A DNA stretch of 64,000 nucleotides from the NCBI RefSeq assembly GCF_000498475.1, contig NZ_AVBI01000019.1, forward strand, positions 620,001 through 684,000. The letters run 5' to 3'. The translations under genes and the position numbers were made by a program. The notes below the pieces were generated by a model. That model saw only the letters and a program-made list of their open reading frames with translations. It was not told the origin of the DNA and made no database searches. Position 1 is the stretch's first letter, and each line of letters opens with the position of its first letter. This document shows, piece after piece, positions 53,878-62,883 of this stretch. The stretch is from Flavobacterium cauense R2A-7 (GTDB lineage Bacteria > Bacteroidota > Bacteroidia > Flavobacteriales > Flavobacteriaceae).

Positions 53878-53927
53878 TTCACTCGAGGCTGTAAGCCGAA
53901 CTGTTATGAAATAAAAAATAGATTTCT

Positions 53928-54893
53928 ATGCTAAAAGTAGGCGTTTTAGGTGCCGGTCACCTTGGAAAAATACATTTACGATTACTCAATCAATCTGAGA
54001 AATTCGAATTAGTAGGTTTTTACGATGAAAATCAGGAATATGCTGAAAAAATCGCAGCCGAATTCGGTTACAAACGATTCGATACCATCGCTAAATTAAT
54101 TCATGCGGTTGATGTGGTGGATATTGTTACACCTACCCTTTCGCATTACAAATGTGCCAAAGTGTCCATCAAATCCGGGAAGCACGTATTTATTGAAAAA
54201 CCTATTGCCACTACCGTTGAGGAAGCTGAAGAGATTATAGCATTAGCCAACGAATACAATGTAAAAGGTCAGGTTGGTCACGTGGAGCGTTTTAATCCGG
54301 CATTTAAAGCAGTAAAAGACCGAATCCAAAATCCGATGTTCATCGAAACGCATCGTTTGGCCGAATTCAACCCGCGCGGTACAGATGTTCCTGTAGTTTT
54401 GGATTTGATGATTCACGATATCGATGCTATTTTGAGTGTTGTAAAATCGAAAGTGAAAACCATCAATGCCAGCAGTGTAGCCGTGATTTCTGATTCACCG
54501 GATATTACCAACGCTCGTATCGAATTTGAAAACGGTTGTGTGGCAAATATTACGTCAAGCCGAATTTCCATGAAAAACATGCGTAAATCGCGCTTCTTCC
54601 AAAAAGACGCTTACATTTCTGTTGATTATCTGGACAAAGTCTGCGAAGTGGTTCGGATGAAAGATGCGCCGGAAACTCCGGGTGATTTCGACATGATTCT
54701 GCAAAATGCGGAAGGTGTTAAAAAACAAATCTATTACGACAATCCGACCGTGGAACCAAACAATGCGATTTTGGACGAATTGGAATCTTTTGCAGATGCT
54801 ATCAACAACAATACAACACCAATCGTAACCTTAGAACAAGCTACGGAAGCTTTACGAGTGGCGTATCAGATTATCGATTGCTTTCAGAAATAA
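53928..54893 (+). CDS. Gfo/Idh/MocA family oxidoreductase
   Basis: 321 aa. N-terminal Rossmann fold with GVLGAGHLGKIHLRLL, then the conserved EKPIA (IEKPIATTVEEAEEI) and GHVERFNPAFKAVK, and the C-terminal substrate domain. Members oxidise or reduce sugars, inositol or related compounds with NAD(P). The substrate is not indicated by neighbours. Followed 80 bases later by the hydroxyacyl-CoA dehydrogenase gene on the same strand. Confidence 0.88.
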   Translation: MLKVGVLGAGHLGKIHLRLLNQSEKFELVGFYDENQEYAEKIAAEFGYKRFDTIAKLIHAVDVVDIVTPTLSHYKCAKVSIKSGKHVFIEKPIATTVEEAEEIIALANEYNVKGQVGHVERFNPAFKAVKDRIQNPMFIETHRLAEFNPRGTDVPVVLDLMIHDIDAILSVVKSKVKTINASSVAVISDSPDITNARIEFENGCVANITSSRISMKNMRKSRFFQKDAYISVDYLDKVCEVVRMKDAPETPGDFDMILQNAEGVKKQIYYDNPTVEPNNAILDELESFADAINNNTTPIVTLEQATEALRVAYQIIDCFQK

Positions 54894-54973
54894 TGAATAA
54901 TCAGCCAAAATTAATCTGTGAAAATCTTTTTAATCTGCGGCAAAAATAAAAACAGAAAACAAACTAATATAAA

Positions 54974-55861
54974 ATGAAACACATAGCTGTAATTGGCGCG
55001 GGAACCATGGGCAACGGAATTGCTCATACTTTTGCGCAATCCGGATTTACCGTAAAATTGATTGATATTTCCGAAAAATCATTGGAAAAAGGAATGGCCA
55101 CTATCGCCGCAAACCTTGACCGTATGGTAGCCAAAGGAAGTATCACCGAAGAAGACAAACATAAAACCATTGGAAACATTATTACCTATACCGATATTAA
55201 AGATGGTGTGGTAGGTTGTGACTTAGTGGTGGAAGCCGCTACGGAAAATGTAACGTTAAAACTGAATATTTTCAAACAGTTGAGTGAAGTATGCGATCAT
55301 AACGTGATTTTGGCAACCAACACTTCTTCCATTTCAATTACACAAATTGCAGCGCAAGTAGTTCACCCGGAAAGAGTTATTGGAATGCACTTTATGAATC
55401 CGGTGCCGATTATGAAATTGGTGGAAATCATTCGCGGATACAATACGTCTGATGAAGTAACGAAAATTATCATGGATTTATCGGTGAAATTAGGCAAAAC
55501 GCCAACCGAAGTGAACGATTATCCAGGTTTCGTAGCCAACAGAATTTTAATGCCGATGATTAACGAATCGATTGAAACTTTGTACAACGGAGTTGCCGGC
55601 GTTCAGGAAATCGACACCGTTATGAAATTAGGTATGGCACACCCAATGGGACCATTACAATTAGCTGATTTTATTGGTCTTGACGTATGTTTATCCATCT
55701 TAAACGTAATGTACGACGGATTCAAAAACCCTAAATACGCACCATGTCCGTTATTGGTTAACATGGTTATGGCCGGAAAATTAGGCGTAAAATCCGGAGA
55801 AGGGTTCTATGACTATTCGGAAAGCAAAAAAGCAGAAAAAGTATCAAAACAATTTTCATAA
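54974..55861 (+). CDS. 3-hydroxybutyryl-CoA dehydrogenase
   Basis: 295 aa. NAD-binding motif GAGTMGNGIAHTFAQSGF at the start; catalytic His in GMHFMNPVPIMKLVEI; ANTSSISITQIA and GKTPTEVNDYPGFVANRI are family hallmarks. Interconverts acetoacetyl-CoA and 3-hydroxybutyryl-CoA in fatty-acid or butanoate metabolism. Size fits the single-function short form. No thiolase or crotonase neighbours. An inverted repeat follows immediately after the stop. Confidence 0.93.
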   Translation: MKHIAVIGAGTMGNGIAHTFAQSGFTVKLIDISEKSLEKGMATIAANLDRMVAKGSITEEDKHKTIGNIITYTDIKDGVVGCDLVVEAATENVTLKLNIFKQLSEVCDHNVILATNTSSISITQIAAQVVHPERVIGMHFMNPVPIMKLVEIIRGYNTSDEVTKIIMDLSVKLGKTPTEVNDYPGFVANRILMPMINESIETLYNGVAGVQEIDTVMKLGMAHPMGPLQLADFIGLDVCLSILNVMYDGFKNPKYAPCPLLVNMVMAGKLGVKSGEGFYDYSESKKAEKVSKQFS

Positions 55862-55873
55862 TTAACAATGGAT

Positions 55874-55918
55874 AATTGACAATTGATAATTGGGTTCGCT
55901 CATTATCAATTGTCAATT
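55874..55918. repeat. Perfect 17-bp inverted repeat in a word-repeat spacer
   Basis: AATTGACAATTGATAAT (55874-55890) and ATTATCAATTGTCAATT (55902-55918) with an 11-base loop TGGGTTCGCTC. The whole spacer 55862-55938 is made of ATTGA/CAATT words. It could terminate the dehydrogenase transcript, but lacks a clear T run. Confidence 0.75.
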
Positions 55919-55938
55919 TTTAATTATCAATTAATTGA

Positions 55939-57159
55939 ATGGCCAAAATAATTCCTTTTAAAGCGGTTCGTCCCATTGCAGATAAAGTAGCTTTGGTAAC
56001 CTGCAGAACGTATGACGATTACAGTCCGGCCGAACTTGCTGCCTGGCTGAATTTTAATCCGTATTCGTTTTTGCATGTTATTAATCCGGCTTATGCACAT
56101 CTGCAAAAAATTTCGACGGACAAGCGTTTTAAAGGAGTAGCGCTTAAATATCAGGATTTTAAACAGGAAAACATTCTTATTACCGAAGAAAAACCTGTTT
56201 TTTATCTTTATGAAATTCAGACAAAAGTGCAGACTTTCACCGGAATCATAGCCGGAACATCTGTTAAGGATTATCAAGAGAATGTTATCAAAAAACACGA
56301 AGACACGTTGCAATATCGTGTGGAACTTTTTAAGGATTATCTGCATCAGACGAAATTCAATACCGAACCGGTGCTGATTACTTATCCGGACAGTATCGAA
56401 ATCAATACTTTTATCGGATTGCGAAAAAAAACGAAACCGATTTATGAATTTTCCACCACGAACAAGGAAAAACACACGTTGTGGAAAATTGATACCCAAA
56501 GTGAAATCGACTGGCTGCAGGAACATTTTGAAAAGATTCCGAATCTGTATATTGCCGATGGTCATCATCGTTCAGCTTCCGCGGAATTACTTTATGAAGA
56601 GGACAAGCATTTAGGGAAAGAAAACCTGCAATATTTCATGAGTTTTCTGATTGCCGAAAGCAACGTCAAAATTTACGAATTTAATCGTATCATTCGGGAT
56701 TTGAACGGAATGTCGAAAGAAGAATTCATCAAAAAACTGGCTGACACTTTTATCATCAAACTAAAAGATCAGGAACTGTGGAAACCGCAAAATAAAAATG
56801 AGTTCGGAATGTATCTGGACGGCAATTTTTATGCGTTATACTATAAAAATGAAGTGTCACAGAAAAAAAACATTTTAAGCAATCTTGACGCTCAGATTTT
56901 ATATGACAAAGTGTTGCATCCTTTATTAGGCATTGGTGATTTGAGAAACGACGAACGTATTGATTATATTCCCGGTAAACAATCGGTTTCTGTTATCAAA
57001 GATTTAGTTGACGGCGGAGAATTTGAAGTGGGATTCATGCTCTACCCTATTGCTATCGAAGAAATAAAAACCATTGCAGACGAAAATCTGATCATGCCTC
57101 CGAAAAGCACTTATATCGAACCTAAGTTTCGAAGTGGTTTGGTGGTGTATGAGTTGTGA
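55939..57159 (+). CDS. DUF1015 family protein
   Basis: 406 aa. Opening MAKIIPFKAVRPIADKVALV and the later YIADGHHRSASAELLYEE (conserved Asp-Gly-His-His-Arg) identify DUF1015. No signal peptide. The histidine-rich loop suggests an enzyme active site, but no reaction is established for the family that I can name with certainty. Members often sit beside serine-biosynthesis genes in Bacteroidota; here the neighbours are the dehydrogenase and YggS. Confidence 0.85.
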   Translation: MAKIIPFKAVRPIADKVALVTCRTYDDYSPAELAAWLNFNPYSFLHVINPAYAHLQKISTDKRFKGVALKYQDFKQENILITEEKPVFYLYEIQTKVQTFTGIIAGTSVKDYQENVIKKHEDTLQYRVELFKDYLHQTKFNTEPVLITYPDSIEINTFIGLRKKTKPIYEFSTTNKEKHTLWKIDTQSEIDWLQEHFEKIPNLYIADGHHRSASAELLYEEDKHLGKENLQYFMSFLIAESNVKIYEFNRIIRDLNGMSKEEFIKKLADTFIIKLKDQELWKPQNKNEFGMYLDGNFYALYYKNEVSQKKNILSNLDAQILYDKVLHPLLGIGDLRNDERIDYIPGKQSVSVIKDLVDGGEFEVGFMLYPIAIEEIKTIADENLIMPPKSTYIEPKFRSGLVVYEL

Positions 57160-57164
57160 AGATA

Positions 57165-57205
57165 GAGTTGCAGAGTCGCTGAGTTTCTGAGTTTCTGAGT
57201 AAACA
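57165..57205. repeat. Word-repeat spacer
   Basis: GAGTTGCAGAGTCGCTGAG then GTTTCTGAGTTTCTGAGT: short CTGAGT/GCAGAGT words like those near 25166. Confidence 0.6.
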
Positions 57206-57286
57206 AGCTTTAATACAAAAATAGTTATTAAATTAATTTGCCGGAATCGCGTTTTTCTTAACAATGACCAAAAAATAAATACAATT

Positions 57287-57946
57287 ATGTCCATCCAATC
57301 CAACCTTCAGCAAATAAAAACCAACTTACCTGAAAACGTAACACTGGTAGCGGTTTCCAAAACCAAACCAGTCAGTGATTTGATGGAAGCTTACGAAGCC
57401 GGTCAGCGCATTTTCGGAGAAAATAAAATCCAGGAAATGACTGAAAAATGGCAGCAAATGCCTAAAGATATCGAATGGCATATGATTGGTCATGTTCAGA
57501 GCAATAAAGTCAAATATATGGTGCCGTATGTAAAACTTATTCATGGGGTTGACAGTTTGAAATTGCTCAAAGAAATAAATCGTTTAGCAGTAAAATGGCG
57601 CAAACACATTAATGTTTTGTTACAAATTTACATTGCTGAAGAAGAAACTAAATTCGGATTGGACGAAAAAGAACTGAATGAAATTCTGAATTCTGAGGAA
57701 GTGAAACAAATGACAAACATTACTATTAAAGGCTTGATGGGCATGGCTAGTTTTACAGAAGATAAAGAACAAATCAAACGGGAATTTTTACATCTAAAAT
57801 CCATTTTCGATAAATACAAACCGTTGAATGCCGGAAACTGTCAGCTGCATACACTTTCAATGGGAATGAGTGGCGACTACGAATTAGCAATTGAATGCGG
57901 AAGTACGATGATTCGCGTAGGAAGTAGTATCTTTGGAAACCGATAG
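57287..57946 (+). CDS. YggS family PLP-binding protein (PLPBP/PLPHP)
   Basis: 219 aa. TIM-barrel without dimerisation domain. The PLP lysine is K25 in LVAVSKTKP; GENKIQEMTEKW, WHMIGHVQSNKVKYM and TLSMGMSGDYELAIECGSTMIRVGSSIFG complete the signature. Controls free PLP levels and amino-acid homeostasis; no catalytic activity is known. Own spacer of 127 bases with word-repeats upstream. Confidence 0.93.
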   Translation: MSIQSNLQQIKTNLPENVTLVAVSKTKPVSDLMEAYEAGQRIFGENKIQEMTEKWQQMPKDIEWHMIGHVQSNKVKYMVPYVKLIHGVDSLKLLKEINRLAVKWRKHINVLLQIYIAEEETKFGLDEKELNEILNSEEVKQMTNITIKGLMGMASFTEDKEQIKREFLHLKSIFDKYKPLNAGNCQLHTLSMGMSGDYELAIECGSTMIRVGSSIFGNR

Positions 57947-57984
57947 AAGAAGAAAGGGATAAGACAAAAAGAATAATCGGCTTT

Positions 57985-58027
57985 ATCTCGGACTGAACAC
58001 TGATTACTAATAACTGAACACTGAATA
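57985..58027. repeat. Word-repeat spacer related to the GCAGTGA tract
   Basis: CGGACTGAACACTGATTACT then AATAACTGAACACTGAATAC: two copies of CTGAACACTGA-T/A about 20 bases apart. On the minus strand these read TCAGTGTTCAG, sharing the CAGTG core with the microsatellite at 17738-17817. Confidence 0.6.
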
Positions 58028-58033
58028 CCTATT

Positions 58034-59395
58034 TTGTACGCAATTCTCGACATAGAGACCACTGGAGGTCAGTATAATGAAGAAGGAATAACCGAAATCG
58101 CCATCTATAAATTCGATGGTCATGAGGTTGTGGATCAGTTTATCAGTCTGGTAAACCCTGAAATTCCGATTCAGCCGTTTGTGGTAAAACTTACCGGAAT
58201 TAACAATGCAATGTTACGCTCGGCTCCGAAGTTTTATGAAGTGGCAAAACGCATTATCGAAATCACTCAGGATTGTGTTATCGTAGCGCACAATGCTTCG
58301 TTTGACTACAGAATTTTACAAACCGAATTCCGCCGACTGGGTTTTGATTTTAAAAAACCAACCCTTTGTACGGTAGAACTTTCCAAAAAATTATTACCCG
58401 GACATCATTCGTACAGCTTGGGTAAATTGGTTCGTGAATTGGGAATTCCAATGGCCGACAGACATCGCGCCACCGGTGATGCTATGGCAACTGTAAAACT
58501 TTTTAAAATGCTTTTGGCCAAGGATTTGGAGAAAGAAATCGTAAAAAGTTATATCAAAATTGAAATTAAATCCGGTATTTCGCCGAAACTAATGGACATT
58601 ATTGACGGGATTCCGTCGAAAACCGGTATTTATTATATTCATCGTGAAGACGGCACAATCATTTATATCGGGAAAAGCAAAAACATCAAAAAAAGAGTCA
58701 ACCAACATTTTACCGGCACCGATCGTAAGTCTAAAAAACTACAGAACGAAGTCTATGCCGTAACGTTTGAAGAAACCGGCAGCGAACTCATCGCCTTATT
58801 GAAAGAAAGCGAAGAAATTAAAGTCAACCGCCCAGTATATAATCGTGCCGGACGCAAAACCATTTTCCCTTGGGCGCTATATGCCGAAAAGGATAAAAAA
58901 GGATATATGGCTTTACGATTACAGAAAACCGACGGTCGAAAAAAAGAAATCACTTCCTTTGCGACACTTCAGGAAGGGAAAAACATACTGCATAAAATTA
59001 CCGAGGAAAACAATCTTTGCCAGAAAATCAACGGATTGTACGACACCAAAAAAAGTTGTTTTCAATACGATTTAAAAAAGTGTTATGGCGCTTGTATCGA
59101 CAAAGAGGCTCCGGAAGAGTACAACCAAAGAGTAACCTACTTTTTGGAAAACAACCAATTGCAAAGCCAAAGCATGGTAATTGTCGATCATGGAAGAACC
59201 GTGAACGAACGCAGCGCTGTTCTCTTTGAAAACGGTATTTACAAAGGTTATTGTTTTTACGATTTGAATTATCAGATCAACAACATCGAAATTTTAAAAA
59301 ACATTATTATTCCGATGCAGAACAACCGCGACAGCCGTAACATCATTCAGAATTACATCCGAAAAAAGAAGGTTATTAAAATCATAAAGTTTTAA
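58034..59395 (+). CDS. DEDDh exonuclease fused to a GIY-YIG (UvrC/Cho-like) nuclease domain
   Basis: 453 aa. Start: TTG 58034; an in-frame TGA at 58022 leaves only TTG or ATT, and translation from TTG gives the normal exonuclease opening YAILDIETTGG. Residues 1-170 are a DnaQ-like exonuclease (Asp6, Glu8; AHNASFDYRIL; HRATGDA). Residues about 195-280 are GIY-YIG (GIYYIHREDGTIIYIGKSKNIKKRVNQHF). The C-terminal 170 residues are UvrC/Cho-like, with four cysteines around CFQYDLKKCYGAC. Homologous fusions are annotated as epsilon subunit/UvrC-type proteins; likely a DNA-repair nuclease. A near -7 box (TATTTTG) lies over the start codon. Confidence 0.87.
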   Translation: MYAILDIETTGGQYNEEGITEIAIYKFDGHEVVDQFISLVNPEIPIQPFVVKLTGINNAMLRSAPKFYEVAKRIIEITQDCVIVAHNASFDYRILQTEFRRLGFDFKKPTLCTVELSKKLLPGHHSYSLGKLVRELGIPMADRHRATGDAMATVKLFKMLLAKDLEKEIVKSYIKIEIKSGISPKLMDIIDGIPSKTGIYYIHREDGTIIYIGKSKNIKKRVNQHFTGTDRKSKKLQNEVYAVTFEETGSELIALLKESEEIKVNRPVYNRAGRKTIFPWALYAEKDKKGYMALRLQKTDGRKKEITSFATLQEGKNILHKITEENNLCQKINGLYDTKKSCFQYDLKKCYGACIDKEAPEEYNQRVTYFLENNQLQSQSMVIVDHGRTVNERSAVLFENGIYKGYCFYDLNYQINNIEILKNIIIPMQNNRDSRNIIQNYIRKKKVIKIIKF

Positions 59396-59396
59396 G

Positions 59397-59404
59397 TAAC
59401 TTTG
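59397..59404 (+). promoter_or_regulatory. -7 box of the K+ channel/miaA operon
   Basis: TAACTTTG, exact consensus, starting two bases after the nuclease stop codon. ATG 59412 would leave almost no leader, ATG 59424 about 12-15 bases. Confidence 0.55.
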
Positions 59405-59423
59405 ATACCTTATGTTTCATACT

Positions 59424-60263
59424 ATGAAAAGATTAAAATCGGAATATGAAATTCTTCGACAGAAAATTTACATCGTCATTTATGGTTCCAATACGGTAGC
59501 CGGACGTCTTTTCGATTTAATTCTGCTTGGAATAATACTTTTAAGCGTATTATTGGTCATGTTGGAATCGGTGGAGAAACTCGATGCCAAATACCATTCG
59601 TTCATTCTTATTTCAGAATGGATTATCACAATATCCTTCACTTTAGAATACTTACTGCGGATACTTTGCAATAAAAAGCCCCTCACCTACATTTTCAGTT
59701 TTTACGGAATAGTCGACTTTATTTCGATTTTACCGATGTATTTGTCGTTTTTCATTCCGGGATCTCGAATGTTGTCCGTAATTAGAGCACTGCGTTTGTT
59801 GCGTTTGTTCGGGATTTTGAATCTGGTGCATTTTACCGGTCAGGAATCGCAATTGAAATTGGCCATAAAAGCCAGTCGGACAAAAATTATCGTGTTTGTT
59901 TATTTCGTATTGATTGTATCCATTTTACTGGGTGCTGTGATGTATGTAATTGAAGGCAAAGAAAGTGGTTTTACCAGTATTCCCACCAGTATATATTGGT
60001 GTATCGTTACGCTGACAACAGTTGGTTACGGCGATATTGCACCGGTTACGACGCTCGGACAAATTATAGCTTCCTGCATTATGATTATGGGTTACGGCAT
60101 TATCGCAGTCCCAACCGGAATCGTAACCGCAGAATTTGCAGCTGCGAAAAGAAATCAGAAATTCAATGAAACTAACCGAAAATGTCCGTCCTGCACTACC
60201 ATAATTTATAATGAAGACGCACGATATTGCCATCATTGTGGTGAAAAATTAGCACATGAATAA
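59424..60263 (+). CDS. Voltage-gated-type potassium channel with a C-terminal zinc ribbon
   Basis: 279 aa from ATG 59424; ATG 59412 is also in frame but lies only eight bases after the -7 box. Six membrane helices: the S4-like segment SRMLSVIRALRLLRLFGIL has spaced arginines, and the pore helix/filter is TLTTVGYGDIAPVTT (TVGYGD, K+-selective). The C-terminus is a treble-clef ribbon (CPSC ... CHHCGEKL), an unusual soluble tail for a channel. Its end overlaps miaA by eight bases, so both are translated together. Confidence 0.88.
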   Translation: MKRLKSEYEILRQKIYIVIYGSNTVAGRLFDLILLGIILLSVLLVMLESVEKLDAKYHSFILISEWIITISFTLEYLLRILCNKKPLTYIFSFYGIVDFISILPMYLSFFIPGSRMLSVIRALRLLRLFGILNLVHFTGQESQLKLAIKASRTKIIVFVYFVLIVSILLGAVMYVIEGKESGFTSIPTSIYWCIVTLTTVGYGDIAPVTTLGQIIASCIMIMGYGIIAVPTGIVTAEFAAAKRNQKFNETNRKCPSCTTIIYNEDARYCHHCGEKLAHE

Positions 60264-61185
60264 TTACCTAATAACCATAATTGGTCCTACAGCCATTGGA
60301 AAAACCGCTTTAAGCATCAAATTAGCGCAACATTTTGGTTGTGATATCATTTCGTGCGACAGCAGGCAGTTTTTTAAAGAAATGAAAATCGGTACTGCGG
60401 TTCCAAATACAGCGGAATTAGCTTCGGCAAAACACCATTTCATTCAACATATATCTGTTTTCGACAATTATTCAGTGGGTGATTTTGAAACTGAGGCTAT
60501 TGCCAAATTGAACGAACTTTTCAAAGAAAACAACATTCAGATTATGGTGGGCGGTTCGGGATTGTATGTGGATGCGGTTTTGAAAGGTTTTGACGATTTT
60601 CCGGAAATTGACGCAACGGTACGGGAAGAAATCAATGCTAAATTTGACGAATTCGGAATTGATTATCTGCAAAACACACTAAAAGAACTGGATGCTGTTT
60701 ACTATGCCAAGTTGCTTTCCGAAAATCCGCAAACACTGCAAAATCCACAACGGATGAAGCGTTTTGTGGAAGTTTGTTTGGGTACCGGGAAACCGTATTC
60801 TTCTTTTATCGGACTGAGAAAAAACCAGCGCAACTTCACTCCGATTATCATTGGTTTGGAAGCCGACAGAGAAAAAATGTACGAACGCATTAACCTTCGT
60901 GTCGATTTAATGCTGAAGGAAGGATTGCTGGAAGAAGCAAAAGCATTGTACCCGAACAAACAGTTGAATGCCTTACAAACTGTAGGTTACCGCGAATTAT
61001 TTAATTATTTCGACGGAAAAACGACTTTGGATTTCGCTGTGGAAGAAATCAAGAAAAATACCAGACGTTTTGCCAAGAGACAAATCACCTGGTTTAAACG
61101 AACCGAAAATGCAAAATGGTTTGATTATCAAAAAGATATCAATGAGATTATAAAACAAATCAATATTGAAATACAAAAGAATTAA
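60256..61185 (+). CDS. miaA: tRNA dimethylallyltransferase
   Basis: 309 aa. Transfers the dimethylallyl group to N6 of A37 in tRNAs reading U-starting codons. P-loop GPTAIGKT at 10-17; DSRQFFKEMKIGTA and GGSGLYVDAVLKG are classical MiaA motifs; the C-terminal KKNTRRFAKRQITWFKR binds tRNA. It begins inside the potassium-channel gene (8-base overlap). Downstream genes follow at 9 and 15 bases. Confidence 0.96.
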   Translation: MNNYLITIIGPTAIGKTALSIKLAQHFGCDIISCDSRQFFKEMKIGTAVPNTAELASAKHHFIQHISVFDNYSVGDFETEAIAKLNELFKENNIQIMVGGSGLYVDAVLKGFDDFPEIDATVREEINAKFDEFGIDYLQNTLKELDAVYYAKLLSENPQTLQNPQRMKRFVEVCLGTGKPYSSFIGLRKNQRNFTPIIIGLEADREKMYERINLRVDLMLKEGLLEEAKALYPNKQLNALQTVGYRELFNYFDGKTTLDFAVEEIKKNTRRFAKRQITWFKRTENAKWFDYQKDINEIIKQINIEIQKN

Positions 61186-61194
61186 CTTGACTTC

Positions 61195-62103
61195 ATGACA
61201 ACAAGAAACAAGATTTTATTAGGTATAGTTTCGTTATTTTTTCTAACCAGCTACCAAAACAATTCCTGCAATTGCGATTATACAAAAAATTATTACCAAT
61301 TGGTGTACCAAGCAGAAATACATTATTTAAGCAATGAGTTTTCCGAAGCGTACACACTTTTAAAAAAGGCAGACAGCAATTGCGGAGGCTTATTGAACCA
61401 AGAGGAAATTAATGAAACCCGAATAATGGCAGAATGCTGCATGAGATTGGGTAAGGAAAAGGAAGTGCTCCATTATCTTAAAAGTTATGTCGATCATGGA
61501 ATGAAACTAAGTAATGTGGAGAGTAGTGATATCTTTGCCCCACTGAAAAAAAATCCGGAATGGAACAATTTAGTAGTTTATGCAAATGCGGCCAATGCGG
61601 CCTTCGACAAAAAAATCAATAAGGAGCTTCGTGAAGAAATAATCCAAATGAAAATTGCTGATCAAAAAGTGCGTCAACAGCCAATAAACTGGCAAGTAGT
61701 ACAGAAAACGGACAGCCTGAACGAAATTCGTATTAAAGAGATAATTAAACAATACGGTTACCCAAATGCAGATTTAATAGGACCTTCGACATGGGAATCA
61801 AGAACGGATATCACGGTTATGCTCATGCATTTTAACGACACTACCTACTTTAAACCCGTTTTATTAGACTACATTCGCAAGGGACAGGCCGCTCCAAATT
61901 TGTTAGCCAACATGATAGATAGCAGATTAAGGTTTGCAGGGCAATATTCATATGGAATCTATGATAATGTTGATTCCACAGCAATCAAAGACTTTCACAA
62001 AATAGATGAGCGCAGGATGGCTATCGGCTTACCTCCTTATAAACTGCGGAAAAAAAAGATGGAAATAATACGGAAAAAATATCCAGAACTATTTAAAAAA
62101 TAA
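61195..62103 (+). CDS. Exported hypothetical protein, DUF6624-like
   Basis: 302 aa with a signal sequence (about 1-18) followed by SCNCDYTK, two cysteines that could suggest lipidation but no good lipobox. A helical middle (EAYTLLKKADSNCGG ... EVLHYLKSYVDHG) is TPR-like. The second half (RIKEIIKQYGYPNADLIGPS ... LLANMIDSRLRFAGQYSYGIYD) resembles DUF6624 proteins, which are of unknown function. Nine bases after miaA, so part of the same operon. Confidence 0.65.
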   Translation: MTTRNKILLGIVSLFFLTSYQNNSCNCDYTKNYYQLVYQAEIHYLSNEFSEAYTLLKKADSNCGGLLNQEEINETRIMAECCMRLGKEKEVLHYLKSYVDHGMKLSNVESSDIFAPLKKNPEWNNLVVYANAANAAFDKKINKELREEIIQMKIADQKVRQQPINWQVVQKTDSLNEIRIKEIIKQYGYPNADLIGPSTWESRTDITVMLMHFNDTTYFKPVLLDYIRKGQAAPNLLANMIDSRLRFAGQYSYGIYDNVDSTAIKDFHKIDERRMAIGLPPYKLRKKKMEIIRKKYPELFKK

Positions 62104-62118
62104 TCCATACTATACAAA

Positions 62119-62850
62119 ATGCCAATATCCCCAAATTTCACTTCCCTATATTCGCACGAATGGGAAATTAATTTTACCCAATGCGCTCCAAACGGCTTTT
62201 TAAAGTATGTAGATTTGTGCAATTTACTGCAACTTACCGCTGCGGAACATTCTATTTTAGGCGGACTGAGTTTTAATGATATGCAACAGCACCATCAGGC
62301 ATGGGTGTTAAGCCGGATTCGGGTGGAAATTGAAACTTTACCAAAATGGATGGATAAAGTGACTGTAAAAACATGGATTGAACTTCTGGACGGCAATAAA
62401 TCGATTCGTAACATTGAAATGTACCTTGACGGAAAGAAAATTGTTGGTGCAACGACGTATTGGGCCGTTTTAAATACGAAGTTGCGAAAATCGGAGCCGT
62501 TGGCGTTACCACACGAACATTTTGAAAAATATGTTGATCGCAAAGCTACATCACAAAGATTTATGAGAATAAACGTGCTTCAGGAAACTGAAAAAATTGC
62601 TGATAGAACAGTAGTTTTATCCGATTTGGATATTGTAAATCACGTGAATAACACAAAATATCTGGAATGGTGCCTTGATACTCTAAATCCGAAAACGATA
62701 CTGAAACAGGAAATAAAAAATTTGGAAATGAATTTTCTGCGGGAGCTGAATTGGAATGATAAAGTGGAACTTCATTCGGATGACAAAGGTTTCTTTACGG
62801 TTACGAAAGACGAAAAGGTTTGTTTTGCTTTGGTTTTGGAACGGAAATAA
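62119..62850 (+). CDS. Acyl-ACP thioesterase (FatA-like)
   Basis: 243 aa, two hot-dog domains. The second carries the catalytic-type segment LSDLDIVNHVNNTKYLEW (Asp, Asn, His, Glu arrangement seen in plant FatA/FatB). It releases free fatty acids from acyl-carrier protein. Start MPISPNFTSLYSHEWEINFT is normal for the family in Bacteroidota. Last gene of the channel/miaA operon, 15 bases after the DUF6624-like gene; a REP-like element follows. Confidence 0.9.
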   Translation: MPISPNFTSLYSHEWEINFTQCAPNGFLKYVDLCNLLQLTAAEHSILGGLSFNDMQQHHQAWVLSRIRVEIETLPKWMDKVTVKTWIELLDGNKSIRNIEMYLDGKKIVGATTYWAVLNTKLRKSEPLALPHEHFEKYVDRKATSQRFMRINVLQETEKIADRTVVLSDLDIVNHVNNTKYLEWCLDTLNPKTILKQEIKNLEMNFLRELNWNDKVELHSDDKGFFTVTKDEKVCFALVLERK

Positions 62851-62883
62851 GTTTTTAAAAAAAATGTTGTTTCAATAACAAAA

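Noticed and set aside
55927..56568. 213-aa minus-strand frame opposite DUF1015
   Set aside because: Phe/Ile/Arg-rich antisense frame; the plus-strand DUF1015 protein has recognised motifs.
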